Below, piece by piece: positions 33,233-43,000 of a stretch of 64,000 bases of DNA. This stretch comes from Streptomyces sp. NBC_00620 (GTDB lineage Bacteria > Actinomycetota > Actinomycetes > Streptomycetales > Streptomycetaceae). A model generated the notes under the pieces. The model did not search any database, was not told where the DNA came from, and was given only the letters and a program-made list of their open reading frames with translations. The stretch is from contig NZ_JAPENY010000001.1 of NCBI RefSeq assembly GCF_026341825.1, positions 2,046,001-2,110,000 on the forward strand. The letters run 5' to 3'. Numbering within the stretch: position 1 is the stretch's first letter; every line of letters begins with the position of its first letter. The position numbers and the translations under genes were made by a program.

Positions 33233-35922
33233 ACGACGAGCAGCCGCCGCTGACCGCAGACCCGGAAGCGATCCGGGCGTGGCTCGACACCGTGTTCCGC
33301 CACGTGGCCGGGCAGCTCAGCATCGCCGCCGCCGTCGGCAAGGGGAAGCTGGTCTACGACTTCTTCCCCACCACCGACGAAGGCCGAGCAGCGGCGGTGA
33401 AGTACGCCGTGAGACTCGACCGCCGCAAGCCGGAGGGCATCTACTTCCAGTCCACCACCGTGGCCACACGGCCGCCGGAGGGGCGCGGCGGGGAGGCGGC
33501 GACCCATGGCCTTACTCACCTGTGGGCGGACGGGGATCACGGGACCCTCGGCCACAAGCCGGGCCCAGACGACTTGCCCGCACCTCCGGACGCCGAGGCG
33601 ATCGTCAAGGTGGTTGCCGAGTCGCCGCTTCCCGAACCCACCGGGTGGACCGAATCGGGTGGCGGCTACAACCCCGTGTGGCTGCTCGACGGGGCGTTCA
33701 TCATCGAGAGCGACGACGACCGGGCGCGGGTCAAGGATCTGACCGTCGGCGTACAGGCGATCCTCGGCGCGCAGGCCTACCAGTATGGGTGGTCGTGGGA
33801 CACCGAGGTCGGAAACCTCGACCGACTGATGAAGCTCCCGGGCACCGTCAACCGCAAGCCGAACTGTCCCGAGCGCATGGCCAAGATCGGCCCGAGCAGC
33901 GGTGTCCTGTACGACCTTGCCGAGCTGGCTGCGCTCATCACGGAGCACGCGCCCCCAGCGTTGGAAGTTCTGGAGCGGGCGGACCGGGAGAAGCAGGAAC
34001 GTAAGGCGCAGCGGAAGGGTGAGCCTTTGGCCCCGCCGCGGAGCGAGCGGCCTGCCGGCCTGCACACCGGTGACGGACCGCTCGACGTCCTCGCCGACAT
34101 GCTGACGTTCCGGGAGATTCTCGAACCCGAGGGCTGGACGTACGCCAGGCACAGCGGCGGGTGGGAGCAGTGGCTTCGCCCCACCGCAGGCGGTGATGCG
34201 CCGAGCAGTGCGTACAGCCTGAAGTGCAATGACCACGTCGCGGTGAACTGGTCCGAGCGCTCGGACCTGCCGGTCGGTCAGCTCCCGTCGGGGCGGAAGC
34301 TCACGATCGGCACCCTGTGGTCGCACCTCCACTACGCGGGGAACACCTCGGAGGCAGCGCGCGACATCATGCGGGCGGCGGCCGGACGACAGACCCGAGG
34401 CGCCGCCAGTCGCCTGCCCGTGACGGTCCTCGCCGAGGTGCAGCGGCGGTGCATGCCGGACGGGCCACACGAGCGCGATACCGAGGCGAGCCTTCGCGCA
34501 CTGATCGCAGACGACCCATGGGACGGACCGCAGGACGAACCCTCGGAGGAACCCGGCGAGCAGTCCAGCGGCCCCACAGACCGGCTCCCCGAAACCTTCT
34601 GGAGTGCCACGGCCGTACTCCGTCAGATCCGTCAGATGGCCCAGGCCCGCCGCACCTCCCCGGATGCGGTCCTTCATGCGGTGCTCGCCCGCACCGCATC
34701 CATGGCCGACCCCACCGTCCGCGTAGACAGCGGCATCCACCAGCCAGCAACCATCGGTTGGTACTGCGGACTGTTCGGACCATCCGGCGCCGGCAAAGGC
34801 CAGGCCGAAAAGGCGGCCAAGGAACTCACCCCGTTCCCGAGCATCGACCTCGCGTACATCGACATCTCCACCGGGCAGGGACTCATCTCCGCCTACCTCG
34901 ACCTGGAGACCGACCCCGAGGACGACAACGGGAAGAAGAAGGTCCTGGTGCAGAAGAGGACCCGCGGCTACGCCCTCGCCACCGAAGGCAGCGTCCTCGA
35001 CGCCATGGCGCAGATGTCCGCCGCCGCCTCCCTCAATGGCGTCCTGTGCAAGGCGTGGATGAGCGAACGGCAAGGCACCTCGAACGCCGAGGTCGAGCGC
35101 CGCAGAGCCCTACCCGAGGACGCGTACACCCTGTCCATGTCGCTCGGCGTGCAGGAGGAACCCGCGGCGAAACTGCTGGAGATGGGGTCCATCGGCCTCC
35201 CGCAGCGCCTCGCCTGGGCGCACGCCACCCTCGGCCCCGACACCCCGAAGCAGCGGCCGGCCACTACGGGACCCGTCACCGTCACCGCCCGAGACAGATC
35301 CGAGACCCCCGTCACCACATGGGTGGCCTACCTCCGCAACATCACGATCAAAGTGCCCGAGCACGTCACCGAAGAACTCGACGCCCTCGCGCTGGAGATC
35401 TCCTTCGGGCGTGGCGCCGCGTTCCCCCTCGACACGCACGAGCCACTGTGGCGCCTGAAATGCGCGGCGCTCGTCGCCCTCCTGCACGGGCGAACGACCG
35501 TCACGGGCGAGGACTGGGACATGGCCAGCGTGATGTGGCAGACGTCCAGGAACGTCCGCGACCGCGTCCAGGACGCGGCGCAGCGGCGGACGCGTGCCGA
35601 GGCGGACGCGCGCCGGGCCGAGGCAGTGCTGACTGCCGCGGAGTCTCAGGCAGCGGTGTTCGAGGTCGTCAACGGCACACACCCGTCCGTAGTCAACGTC
35701 GCCAAGAGAGCGCACCGCTACCTCGCCCGCCAGGGCGGCGAGGTGCCAGCGCGGGACGTCAACAGGTCGTGTGTGGCGACGAAGGACCGTGCCAGGTACA
35801 GGGCTTCCGGAGCGACGGAATCCCTGTGGTCGGCGGCGCTCAGCTACGGGTGCGAACAGGGCTGGCTGGTGGCGCTGGCGGATGGAGCTGCCCTGACTGC
35901 GGGTTCGACTGCCCCGGAGTAG
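33229..35922 (+). CDS. Primase-helicase (AEP-like N-domain, DUF3987-like P-loop) replication protein
   Basis: 897 residues. The N-terminal third is AEP-primase-like: THLWADGDHG supplies the DxD metal pair at about residue 100, GGGYNPVWLLDGAF follows, and NLDRLMKLPGTVNRKP is typical of element primases. A Glu/Lys-rich linker leads to a helicase-like ATPase with Walker A GLFGPSGAGKGQ at about 515-526 and a later acidic Walker B region. The C-terminal 200 residues resemble the helical region of DUF3987 proteins. The fusion matches Prim-Pol replication proteins of AICEs and phage satellites. A repeat-rich candidate origin begins 21 bases downstream. Confidence 0.85.
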   Translation: MNDEQPPLTADPEAIRAWLDTVFRHVAGQLSIAAAVGKGKLVYDFFPTTDEGRAAAVKYAVRLDRRKPEGIYFQSTTVATRPPEGRGGEAATHGLTHLWADGDHGTLGHKPGPDDLPAPPDAEAIVKVVAESPLPEPTGWTESGGGYNPVWLLDGAFIIESDDDRARVKDLTVGVQAILGAQAYQYGWSWDTEVGNLDRLMKLPGTVNRKPNCPERMAKIGPSSGVLYDLAELAALITEHAPPALEVLERADREKQERKAQRKGEPLAPPRSERPAGLHTGDGPLDVLADMLTFREILEPEGWTYARHSGGWEQWLRPTAGGDAPSSAYSLKCNDHVAVNWSERSDLPVGQLPSGRKLTIGTLWSHLHYAGNTSEAARDIMRAAAGRQTRGAASRLPVTVLAEVQRRCMPDGPHERDTEASLRALIADDPWDGPQDEPSEEPGEQSSGPTDRLPETFWSATAVLRQIRQMAQARRTSPDAVLHAVLARTASMADPTVRVDSGIHQPATIGWYCGLFGPSGAGKGQAEKAAKELTPFPSIDLAYIDISTGQGLISAYLDLETDPEDDNGKKKVLVQKRTRGYALATEGSVLDAMAQMSAAASLNGVLCKAWMSERQGTSNAEVERRRALPEDAYTLSMSLGVQEEPAAKLLEMGSIGLPQRLAWAHATLGPDTPKQRPATTGPVTVTARDRSETPVTTWVAYLRNITIKVPEHVTEELDALALEISFGRGAAFPLDTHEPLWRLKCAALVALLHGRTTVTGEDWDMASVMWQTSRNVRDRVQDAAQRRTRAEADARRAEAVLTAAESQAAVFEVVNGTHPSVVNVAKRAHRYLARQGGEVPARDVNRSCVATKDRARYRASGATESLWSAALSYGCEQGWLVALADGAALTAGSTAPE

Positions 35923-35942
35923 ACGCAGTCACTGACGGTGCT

Positions 35943-36109
35943 GTCGGAACGTCGGAACCGTCGGAACCAAAGTTCCGACAGCACCTCTCCGCAGATTCGG
36001 ACATTACAAGACAAAACAATCGAGTTGAGACTCACGCGGTACGCGAAAGCCCAGGTCGCTCCGCGAACCGCTGTCGGAACCTTCGGGTTCCGACACCCAG
36101 AGTTCCGAC
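35943..36109. other. Candidate replication origin (iterons flanking an AT-rich tract)
   Basis: The octamer GTCGGAAC occurs directly at 35943, 35951, 35960 and 36073, and inverted (GTTCCGAC) at 35972, 36087 and 36102: seven copies in 167 bp. The two clusters form hairpins (35960-35979 with an 8-bp stem, 36073-36094 with a 9-bp stem and TTCG loop). They flank an AT-rich tract at 36001-36030. Placement directly after the primase-helicase gene fits an iteron origin for the excised element. Two transcription terminators are the alternative reading. Confidence 0.65.
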
Positions 36110-36152
36110 ACCACAGACAGTCACAACAGGCTGCTACGGAAGCAGGAGCCCC

Positions 36153-36389
36153 ATGGACCCCGAGCACACCGACTACCTCGTCGGCGACGTCGACCCCAAC
36201 GCCCTCGCTGCCGCGTACCGGTGCGGCCACTGCAACAGCGAGACCGGCACCCGCACCGACGACACCGGCTTGGTGCACGTCACCGTCCACCACGACGCCG
36301 GATGCCCGGTCCTGGTCGGCGCGCTGCCCTCTACGCCCGACGTGGTGCGCGCCCTCGCGGGCCACGTGCCCGACACCTTCCGCCGGTGA
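36153..36389 (+). CDS. Small zinc-ribbon-like hypothetical protein
   Basis: 78 residues from ATG 36153 with AGGAG upstream, right after the candidate origin. CGHC (residues about 24-27), HVTVHHDAGCPV and other His/Cys residues suggest metal binding. The remainder is acidic at the N-terminus and helical at the C-terminus (DVVRALAGHVPDTF). Conserved small proteins of this type recur in Streptomyces elements. No function known. Confidence 0.65.
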   Translation: MDPEHTDYLVGDVDPNALAAAYRCGHCNSETGTRTDDTGLVHVTVHHDAGCPVLVGALPSTPDVVRALAGHVPDTFRR

Positions 36390-36400
36390 GGGGGCACCGC

Positions 36401-36607
36401 ATGCCCGCCAGCAGCCTCACCCCCCGCCTCGACCTGCTCGGCCAGGATGCGCGCGCCCTCTGGCTCGCCGGAGCCAGCCAACACGACGTCCTGCTGCACG
36501 TCGTTGTCGGCCTCGGCGGCTGGACCCGCACCGACGAGAACCACCTCGAACTCCTCGACGCGCTGACGAAGGTCAGGGAGCGCATCGAAGCCACGACCCC
36601 GCCGTGA
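36401..36607 (+). CDS. Small helical hypothetical protein
   Basis: 68 residues from ATG 36401, 11 bases after the previous stop and probably in the same transcript. It consists of helices (ARALWLAGASQHDVLLHVVV, HLELLDALTKVRERIEA) with no known motif. Function unknown. Confidence 0.6.
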   Translation: MPASSLTPRLDLLGQDARALWLAGASQHDVLLHVVVGLGGWTRTDENHLELLDALTKVRERIEATTPP

Positions 36608-36703
36608 GCCGTGCCGCGCATCCGGTTCCACCTGTCCCGCGCGCGAGGCACCCCAGACTTCCGGCCGTCACCCGGCGGCTGGCCAACCCGAAGGAGAATC
36701 ACC

Positions 36704-37114
36704 ATGCACCGCAAGACCATCACCGGCGTGGACGACTTCACCGCCACCCGGATCACCGCTCTGTGGGACAGCGTCATCCACAGCATGATCGAGGGCCTCG
36801 ACACTGACCTCTTCTACGCCAGGGAGGAAGAGACCCTCAACATCGAGGAGTTGAAGATCCTGGCGGAGACGGAGACTGCCCTCCGGCGCCTCGACAGCGG
36901 CGAGCAGCAGGGAAGCCCCGTCGTGTTCCGGGACGCCGTACAGGGCTGGCTGGCCTACTTCTTCCGCCACGCGGAGACGCCGGTCGGCATGAACCTGGCC
37001 CCGGTCTACCGGCTGGCCGCCGAACTCTCTGATCTCGCCGAGGTGATCGAGCAGGCGGAGCGGGCTGCGGAGCCGAACGATCCGTGGGCGGTCGGTGCTC
37101 CGGCATCCGCCTGA
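36704..37114 (+). CDS. Hypothetical protein of element 2
   Basis: 136 residues from ATG 36704; AAGGAG 8 bases upstream decides the start over an earlier in-frame codon at 36611. It is acidic and helical (IEELKILAETETALRRLDSG, LAAELSDLAEVIEQAERAAE) with a central aromatic block DAVQGWLAYFFRHAETP. No family recognised. It ends 12 bases before a terminator, so it closes the replication-side transcript. Confidence 0.65.
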   Translation: MHRKTITGVDDFTATRITALWDSVIHSMIEGLDTDLFYAREEETLNIEELKILAETETALRRLDSGEQQGSPVVFRDAVQGWLAYFFRHAETPVGMNLAPVYRLAAELSDLAEVIEQAERAAEPNDPWAVGAPASA

Positions 37115-37125
37115 CCTCCGCAGAC

Positions 37126-37154
37126 GGCCGGGCCCGCGGTCATCGGGCCCGGCC
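37126..37154 (+). terminator. Hairpin terminator
   Basis: GGCCGGGCCCG pairs with CGGGCCCGGCC around a 7-base loop, separating the replication block from the phage-like block. Confidence 0.85.
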
Positions 37155-37266
37155 ACCCTCAGGATCCCATCGGCCTGGTCGTCTCCGGACGGCCGGGCTT
37201 GGCTGGTTCCCGGAACTCGTACGAATGCGTAGAGCACAAGATTTCACTAGGTAGGAGGTGGTCCCT

Positions 37267-37851
37267 GTGGCGGAGACGGAGCGGCTCGACGGGCGGGACG
37301 GGAAGATCTGGACTGCGTATGTCGGGGGTGCCACCCAGGAGGCGATCGCGGCCGAGCATGGCATCTCGCAGCAGCGTGTGAGCCAGGTCCTCGCCGAGGT
37401 GCGCGACAGCATCGGCGAGGCGGTGCGGATGGATGCCGCGCTGCTCGCGCAGGAGCGCGCAGACGCCTTGTTGGCGGCGGTGTGGCCGGCCGCACGCGAG
37501 GGCGATACGAAGGCTGTGCTGGCCGCGTTGCGGGTGTTGGAGCGGATGGCGAAGGCGACGGGTACCGATGCGGTGGAGCCGTTGCGGGTGACGCTGGAGC
37601 GGCGGCTGGATCTTGAGGGTGCGCTGATTGGTGAGGCGCTGGGCGCGGCGCTGGACGCGGTGCCGGAGTTGAGCCACGAGCAGAGGGTGGCGGCGCTGAC
37701 TGCGGCGCAGGCGAAGTTGCTGGGTGAGGATCCGCCGGCCCGGCCCTCGCCGGTGGCGCCGGAGCCTGATCTGACGGTGGACTTCCGCAGGTTCGCGGCG
37801 GAGAACGGGTTCGATCCAGATGAGGAGGACGACGATGACGACGCCGAGTGA
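37267..37851 (+). CDS. HTH protein resembling a phage terminase small subunit
   Basis: 194 residues from GTG 37267, with AGGAGG 8 bases upstream. The N-terminal HTH (GGATQEAIAAEHGISQQRVS) is followed by a helical region (ADALLAAVWPAAREGDTKAV, LRVLERMAKATG) typical of small terminases and similar DNA-binding adaptors. The C-terminus is very acidic (DPDEEDDDDD). No large terminase follows, so packaging function is unproven. It overlaps the next gene by 17 bases in another frame. Confidence 0.6.
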   Translation: MAETERLDGRDGKIWTAYVGGATQEAIAAEHGISQQRVSQVLAEVRDSIGEAVRMDAALLAQERADALLAAVWPAAREGDTKAVLAALRVLERMAKATGTDAVEPLRVTLERRLDLEGALIGEALGAALDAVPELSHEQRVAALTAAQAKLLGEDPPARPSPVAPEPDLTVDFRRFAAENGFDPDEEDDDDDAE

Positions 37852-38149
37852 GCCGACCGTGGAGGAGCGGGAGGAGCAGCTGGCCGCGTTGCGGAAGCGG
37901 GTGCGGCGGGCGGCGAAGCGTGGGGACAAGGCGGAGTTCGACCGGCTGTCGGCCGCGTACGCCTCGCTGAAGGCCGAGCACGTCACGAAGGTGCATGAGG
38001 AGTACGTGGCGGAGCGGCGGGCCGCGAGGGTGGTAGCGCGTCCTCCGGTGGCGGGTGAGGCCGAGCGTTGGCGGCGTGCGATCCGTCGCCGGTATGGGGC
38101 GGGGATGACGGCGGTGATCTGGCGGCCTGGTTCCCGGGTTTCCCGGTAG
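37835..38149 (+). CDS. Small basic helical protein
   Basis: 104 residues from ATG 37835 (GAGGAGGA upstream), overlapping the end of the HTH gene. An N-terminal coiled-coil (VEEREEQLAALRKRVRRAAK, FDRLSAAYASLKAEHVTKV) is followed by a basic tail (ERWRRAIRRRYGAGM). The last residues lie next to a strong terminator. Possibly DNA-binding; no family recognised. Confidence 0.6.
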   Translation: MTTPSEPTVEEREEQLAALRKRVRRAAKRGDKAEFDRLSAAYASLKAEHVTKVHEEYVAERRAARVVARPPVAGEAERWRRAIRRRYGAGMTAVIWRPGSRVSR

Positions 38150-38160
38150 GTGGCGCACAG

Positions 38161-38196
38161 CGGCCCGCCCCTGGACGTGGCTCCGGGGGCGGGCCG
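38161..38196 (+). terminator. Hairpin terminator with U-rich tail
   Basis: CGGCCCGCCCC pairs with GGGGCGGGCCG around 14 bases, followed by ttgttgt. It lies 12 bases after the preceding stop. Confidence 0.85.
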
Positions 38197-38312
38197 TTGT
38201 TGTCCGCTCCCGGGGACCGACACCCCGAGGCGGGCGCGCAGTCCTGGGAAAGGGCCCGGTGCGCCGTGCAGGAAAACCGGCCCGGGGCTGCGCTGTTTTT
38301 GAGCGTAGCGGG

Positions 38313-38350
38313 GTGTGCGCACCGTGGTTTCCGGACCGTGGTGTGCACAC
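38313..38350. promoter_or_regulatory. Candidate operator before the tape-measure operon
   Basis: GTGTGCGCAC (38313-38322) and the perfect palindrome GTGTGCACAC (38341-38350) flank two ACCGTGG words, 39 bases before the start of the next gene. The paired arrangement suggests a dimeric regulator site controlling the four-gene block. Confidence 0.45.
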
Positions 38351-38388
38351 CGGAATGATCTTCTGGGGATTGCTCCTACCGTCCGGGC

Positions 38389-39264
38389 ATGACGGCTTTC
38401 AGCATCGCGCAGACCGCGCGCCACCTCGGACTCTCCGACTCGGGCGTCCGCAAGATGATCGAGCGGCAGGAGCTGTTCCTCCTGCCCGGCACAGACTCGG
38501 CGAAGCTGGATGCCGAGCAGGTGGAGACCGTGCGTCTTCTGCGACGCGAGGCCCTGATTCTGGATCTGGCCAGCAAGCGGCAGACGCCGGTGACCTTGGC
38601 GCGTGATGTGCGCGAGCGCCTGTTCCCGCTGCGCGATACGACCGTGCTTCCGCAGTATGAGGCGGAGCGCCAGCGACTACGGCTGAGCCTCGTGCGGACC
38701 GAGGCGCGGCAGTTGTTCGGGGTCGCAGCGCTGACGGCGGCGTGCGTGAAGGACGGGTGCCGGTGGTGCTCGGCGCAGGACTTCGCGCGGATCTTGGGTG
38801 GTTGGGCGCCTGATGTGTACTCGGAGGGGTTCGCCGCGCTGTTCGACCAGAAACCGTGCGCGGTGTGCGGACCGCAGTTGTACGGGGCGGTGCTGGCCTC
38901 GTTGGCTACTCGGGTGCATCCGGGGCGTCATCGTCCGCCAGACGCCCGTGCGGAGGCTGCGGCGGCTGCTCTGCCCGCTGCTCCCGCGCCTCGCCCGCAG
39001 CGTGCTCAGCCGGTCCAGGACGGGGACGACGGGAAGGCGTTGGTCGCCCGGCGTCGGCGTGAGGTGCAGACGCGTCTCACCGCGGCGAAGCGGTCCGGCG
39101 ATCAGCGCTACGCGATCCAGCTACGGCAGACCCTGAACGCGTTGACGGCGGACGCGGCCCGGGTGGACAGGCGGCCGGTCCCGGCCGGGGTGCTGCGCTG
39201 CGGGCACCTGCTCGCCGCGCGGTGCACGTGCCCGCGTCTCGCGTCGAAGCGGGGCCAGCGATGA
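38389..39264 (+). CDS. MerR-like HTH protein with Cys motifs, first gene of tape-measure operon
   Basis: 291 residues. An N-terminal MerR-like helix-turn-helix (SIAQTARHLGLSDSGVRKMI) is followed by helices, two Cys pairs in the centre (CVKDGCRWC, CAVCGP), an Ala/Pro linker and a C-terminal segment with further cysteines (LRCGHLLAARCTCP). The Cys sets could bind zinc. It starts a co-directional set with 4-base overlaps ending in the tape-measure gene. It may regulate the block, or be a tail-module adaptor. No close family recognised. Confidence 0.65.
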   Translation: MTAFSIAQTARHLGLSDSGVRKMIERQELFLLPGTDSAKLDAEQVETVRLLRREALILDLASKRQTPVTLARDVRERLFPLRDTTVLPQYEAERQRLRLSLVRTEARQLFGVAALTAACVKDGCRWCSAQDFARILGGWAPDVYSEGFAALFDQKPCAVCGPQLYGAVLASLATRVHPGRHRPPDARAEAAAAALPAAPAPRPQRAQPVQDGDDGKALVARRRREVQTRLTAAKRSGDQRYAIQLRQTLNALTADAARVDRRPVPAGVLRCGHLLAARCTCPRLASKRGQR

Positions 39265-39629
39265 GGGAGTTGAGCGGCAGTGACCGCGAGGACCTGATTG
39301 CTGCCGGGCGTGCGGCGCTGGCGCAGCTGGAGATTGCTTTCGATACGGCGATCGCGGACGTGGTGCAGCGGGTGGAAGCGGCGTCCGGGGAGCGGCTTCT
39401 TGCGCGCCGGCCGGGTGTCCTGGATGCGGGCTGGACGGACCTGGCCCGCATGTCCTGGCAGGCGTCGAACTTCGAGGGTGCGGTGCGGTTGCTGCGCCCG
39501 GTGATGGAGCACGACGAGCGGACGCTCGGCGCCGTGCTGAAGACCGCGAACCCCGTGCTGGTGCGGGATGTGACGCGGCATCTGGTCGAGGCCGGTGTGC
39601 TGCCGCACCCCGAGGAGGTGCCGCAGTGA
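39261..39629 (+). CDS. Hypothetical helical protein of the tape-measure operon
   Basis: 122 residues from ATG 39261 inside an ATGA overlap with the previous stop. The sequence is helical (DLIAAGRAALAQLEIAFDTA, VVQRVEAASGERLLARRPG, LARMSWQASNFEGAVRLLRP). Its position two genes before the tape measure is where phages encode tail-assembly chaperones, but the sequence gives no proof and I see no slippery frameshift site. Confidence 0.6.
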   Translation: MRELSGSDREDLIAAGRAALAQLEIAFDTAIADVVQRVEAASGERLLARRPGVLDAGWTDLARMSWQASNFEGAVRLLRPVMEHDERTLGAVLKTANPVLVRDVTRHLVEAGVLPHPEEVPQ

Positions 39630-40033
39630 GCGCGCCCCGGGACGACGAGCTGGTGGCCGAGGCGCAGGAGCGCGTGATGACGGTTCTGGACCGCACCAAG
39701 GAGAAGGTCGACGCCGTCATTCGCGAGGCCGAGGAGGAGGTCGACCGGATCCGGCGCGAGGTACACGCCGCGACGGGGATCGACATCAGCGGGGCGCCCT
39801 CGCCGGAGTCGCCTGCCGTCATGGACGTACAGCTTGGGGACCTCGCCATCCTGGCCAAGAACTGTCGCCATGTGCTGGCCGTTGTCGAGCTGTTGGGGGA
39901 GCACGTGCGGCTCGGGTCGACGCAGACCGTGGGCGCGGTGGCGAAGGCGGGTGTGGACCTGCAGACGGCGGCGGCGGCCGTGCATCACCTGCAGCAGTCG
40001 GGGTTCTTCGCCGGTGAAGGGGATGGCTCATGA
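39626..40033 (+). CDS. Hypothetical coiled-coil protein preceding the tape measure
   Basis: 135 residues from GTG 39626, overlapping both neighbours by 4 bases. The N-terminal third is a charged coiled coil (ELVAEAQERVMTVLDRTKEK, VIREAEEEVDRIRREV); the rest is helical with AILAKNCRHVLAVVELLG. Stoichiometric co-translation with the tape measure is suggested by the overlaps. A chaperone or tail-initiator role is possible but not shown. Confidence 0.6.
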   Translation: MSAPRDDELVAEAQERVMTVLDRTKEKVDAVIREAEEEVDRIRREVHAATGIDISGAPSPESPAVMDVQLGDLAILAKNCRHVLAVVELLGEHVRLGSTQTVGAVAKAGVDLQTAAAAVHHLQQSGFFAGEGDGS

Positions 40034-43000
40034 GCACCCCCGCAGGCGGTGTTGTCGGCGACGCCAGTATCCGCGTCACCGCCGACACCACCGACGCCGA
40101 CCGCGCGATGCGCGACTTCTCCCGCGATGCGCAAGGCAGGCTGCGGGACGTCCGCGGCCGGTTCGTGTCGGCGTCGGCGGCCGCGCGGACGATGGGCGTG
40201 AGCATCAATGCCGGCGCCAACCGCGGCGCCGTCGCTTTGAACGGTGTGGCGCAGGCGGCGCAGGGCCTGGCGGGAGCCGCAGCGTCGGCGGCCGCCTCGG
40301 TCGGCACTGGGGCCGGCGGCCTGGGCGGGGCGCTGAAGGGTGTCGGCGTGCTCGCTGGGGCGTCGTTGTTGCCTGCGCTCGGCGCGGTGGTGCCGATGAT
40401 GGTCGGCGTCGGGGCGGCTGCGGGCACGCTGAAGCTTGCGTTCTCCGGGGTCGGGGACGCGGTGGCGCTCGCCGGTACCGACGCCGAGAAGTACCGCGAG
40501 GCCCTGAAGAAGATGGGCCCGGAGCAGCGGGACTTCACGAAGTCGGTCGTCGGTCTGAAGAAGGAGTTCGGGCCGATCGGCAAGGAGATCCAGAAGGCGA
40601 CGCTGCCCGGCTTCACGAAGGCCGTGAAGGACGCCGCACCGGTCGTCGAGATCCTCGGCAAGTCGATGACCGAGATGGGCGCCGGGTTCGGGAAGGCGGC
40701 CGAGGGCGTCGGCAGGTTGATGAAGGACAGCGGCTTCCAGGGTGACTTGCAGGCCAACCTGAAGCTGGGCAACCAGTTCGTGCAGGAGATGACCGGATCG
40801 CTCGGCCCGTTCACGCGGTCCCTGCTCGACTTCGGCGCGGCCTCCGGGCCGACCCTGACGTCGTTCTCGAACGGGCTCGGCGGCCTGCTCTCCAAGGGTC
40901 TGCCCTCGATGTTCGACGGGCTGAAGGCAGGCATCCCCGGTACAGCGCAGATGCTCGACGGACTGTTCAGCATGGTCAACGACGCGCTCGGTGCGATCGG
41001 CCGGTTCGCCGGGGAGGCGGGCCGCACCTTGGGACCGCTCTTCGGGCAGACGTTCCAGGCCGGCGGCAGCGCAGTGGCTGGTGCTCTGGACACCTTGCGC
41101 AACGCCCTGATCCTGGCGCGCCCGCTGATCAAGGACTTCGGGTTCGGGCTGAAGACGATCCGCGATGTCGCAGCGATCGTCGGGCCGACCGCGAAGGACG
41201 CCGGGCTTGCGATCGCCGGTGCGTTCCTGCCGGTGGGCGACTCGGTGAACAAGGCGGTCGGTCCGCTGCAGAAGCTCAACATCTGGGTTGCCGAAAACAA
41301 GATCGGCATCTTGGAGGGTGCCCGGGTCTTCAGCGGCGCAATGATCACCATGACGGGCGCTGCGATCAACGCGGCTCCGATGATCATTCAGTCCTTCAAG
41401 ATGGTCTCGCAGGGTGTGCTGACTGCCCTCGACGGCATCATCTCCGGCGCGGCCCACGCGTTCGGCTGGGTGCCAGAGATCGGAGGGAAGCTCAAGTCCG
41501 CCAACAAGGCCTTCGACGAGTTCAAGTCCGGCTACATCAGCAGTCTGGATACTGCGCAGAAGAAGGCCAGCGAGTTCGCTGCCTCGACTGCGCCGAAGCT
41601 GGCGTCAGGCAAGCTGCAGCTGAACATCAACAACTGGCAGTCGCAGATCGAGGAAGCCAAGGCGAAGCTGAAGACCGTCCCGCCGTCCAAGCAGGCGGCA
41701 CTGCGGGCGACGATCACCGACCTGCAGGCGAAGGTCCGGCGCGCCAAGGGCGACCTCGCTTCGCTGCCCAGCAGCAAGACCGTCACGATCACCACGAACT
41801 ACGTCAGGAACTACCTGGTCGGCCGTTCACAGCACGACATCGTGGGCGCGACTGGCGGTCTCTACACCGGGCGTGGCTTCAAGTACCGCGGCAAGGGCTA
41901 CGCGGGCGGCGGTCTCGTCAACGGGCCCGGCACCGGGACTTCTGACTCGGTGTCCGCTCCCTGGCTGTCGAACAAGGAGTTCGTGGTCAACGCCAAGGAG
42001 ACGGCGAAGCACCTGCCGCTGCTCCGGTCCATCAACGACGGCACGCTCGGCATGGCCGCCGGTGGCATGACCGGCGCAGGAGGCGACGTAGGGGCGGGGC
42101 TGGCTTCCGGGATGACCGGGGCGGTAGGCGTCGTCCTCGCTGCCGCACGGACGATGGCGGCCGCGGTCGAGACGGGCGTGCGGCAGGAACTCCAGATCTC
42201 TTCCCCCTCGCGCGTGACGAAGGCGTTGGCAAACGACGTCGGGAAGGGCTTCATCACCGGCCTGACCGCGTCCCGCGACAAGATCAAGTCTGTCGCCAAG
42301 GACCTCTCTGCCGACATCCGCGCGGCGTTCTCCGGCCGCAAGGAAACCGGCCTGGTGAGCATGGTCACCCGCGAAACGAACGAGCTCCTGGCCCTAGCGG
42401 CGAAGCGGGACGCGATCGCCAAGCGGATCGGGGAGGCGAACAAGTTCGCTGCGGATACGGCGAATGCGTCGCGGGCTACAGGCAGTCTCGCTTCGATCGT
42501 CGAGGCTGACGCGTACTCCCCGCAGTACGTCAAGGGCCAGATGCAGGCCTCGTTGAACGCGATCAAAGCGTTCACGTCGAACGTGGCCAAGCTGCAGAAG
42601 AAGGGTCTGAACAAGGACTTGCTCCGGCAGATCCTGGAGATGGGACCCGAGGCGGGCGGCGCGTTCGCCAAGTCGTTGGCCGGTGCGGACAAGGCGACGA
42701 TCAAGCAGTACAACAGCCTCAACACACAGATCAGCGCCGCCTCGTCGAAGCTGGGTAAGTCGGGTGCGGACATGCTCTACGACTCCGGGAAGAACGCGGG
42801 CAAGGGGCTCCTTGCCGGGCTGAAGTCACAGCAGAAGGACATCGAGAAGCTGATGCTCTCGATCGCGAAGGGCATGCAGTCGGCGATCAAGAAGAGTCTC
42901 GGCATCAAGTCACCGTCGCGGGTCATGGACGCGGTGGGACGGATGACGGTCATCGGTCTGCAGGGCGGCATCGTGCGCACTATGCCCGCGGTCCGGACCG

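Noticed and set aside
35943..36109. CRISPR-like array
   Set aside because: The repeated unit is only 8 bp and occurs in both orientations without uniform spacers; no cas genes are present anywhere in the window.
34317..36389. Long alternative frame through the primase-helicase
   Set aside because: Arg/Pro-rich shadow of the real gene; only its last 78 codons, from ATG 36153 with a ribosome site, are kept as a gene.
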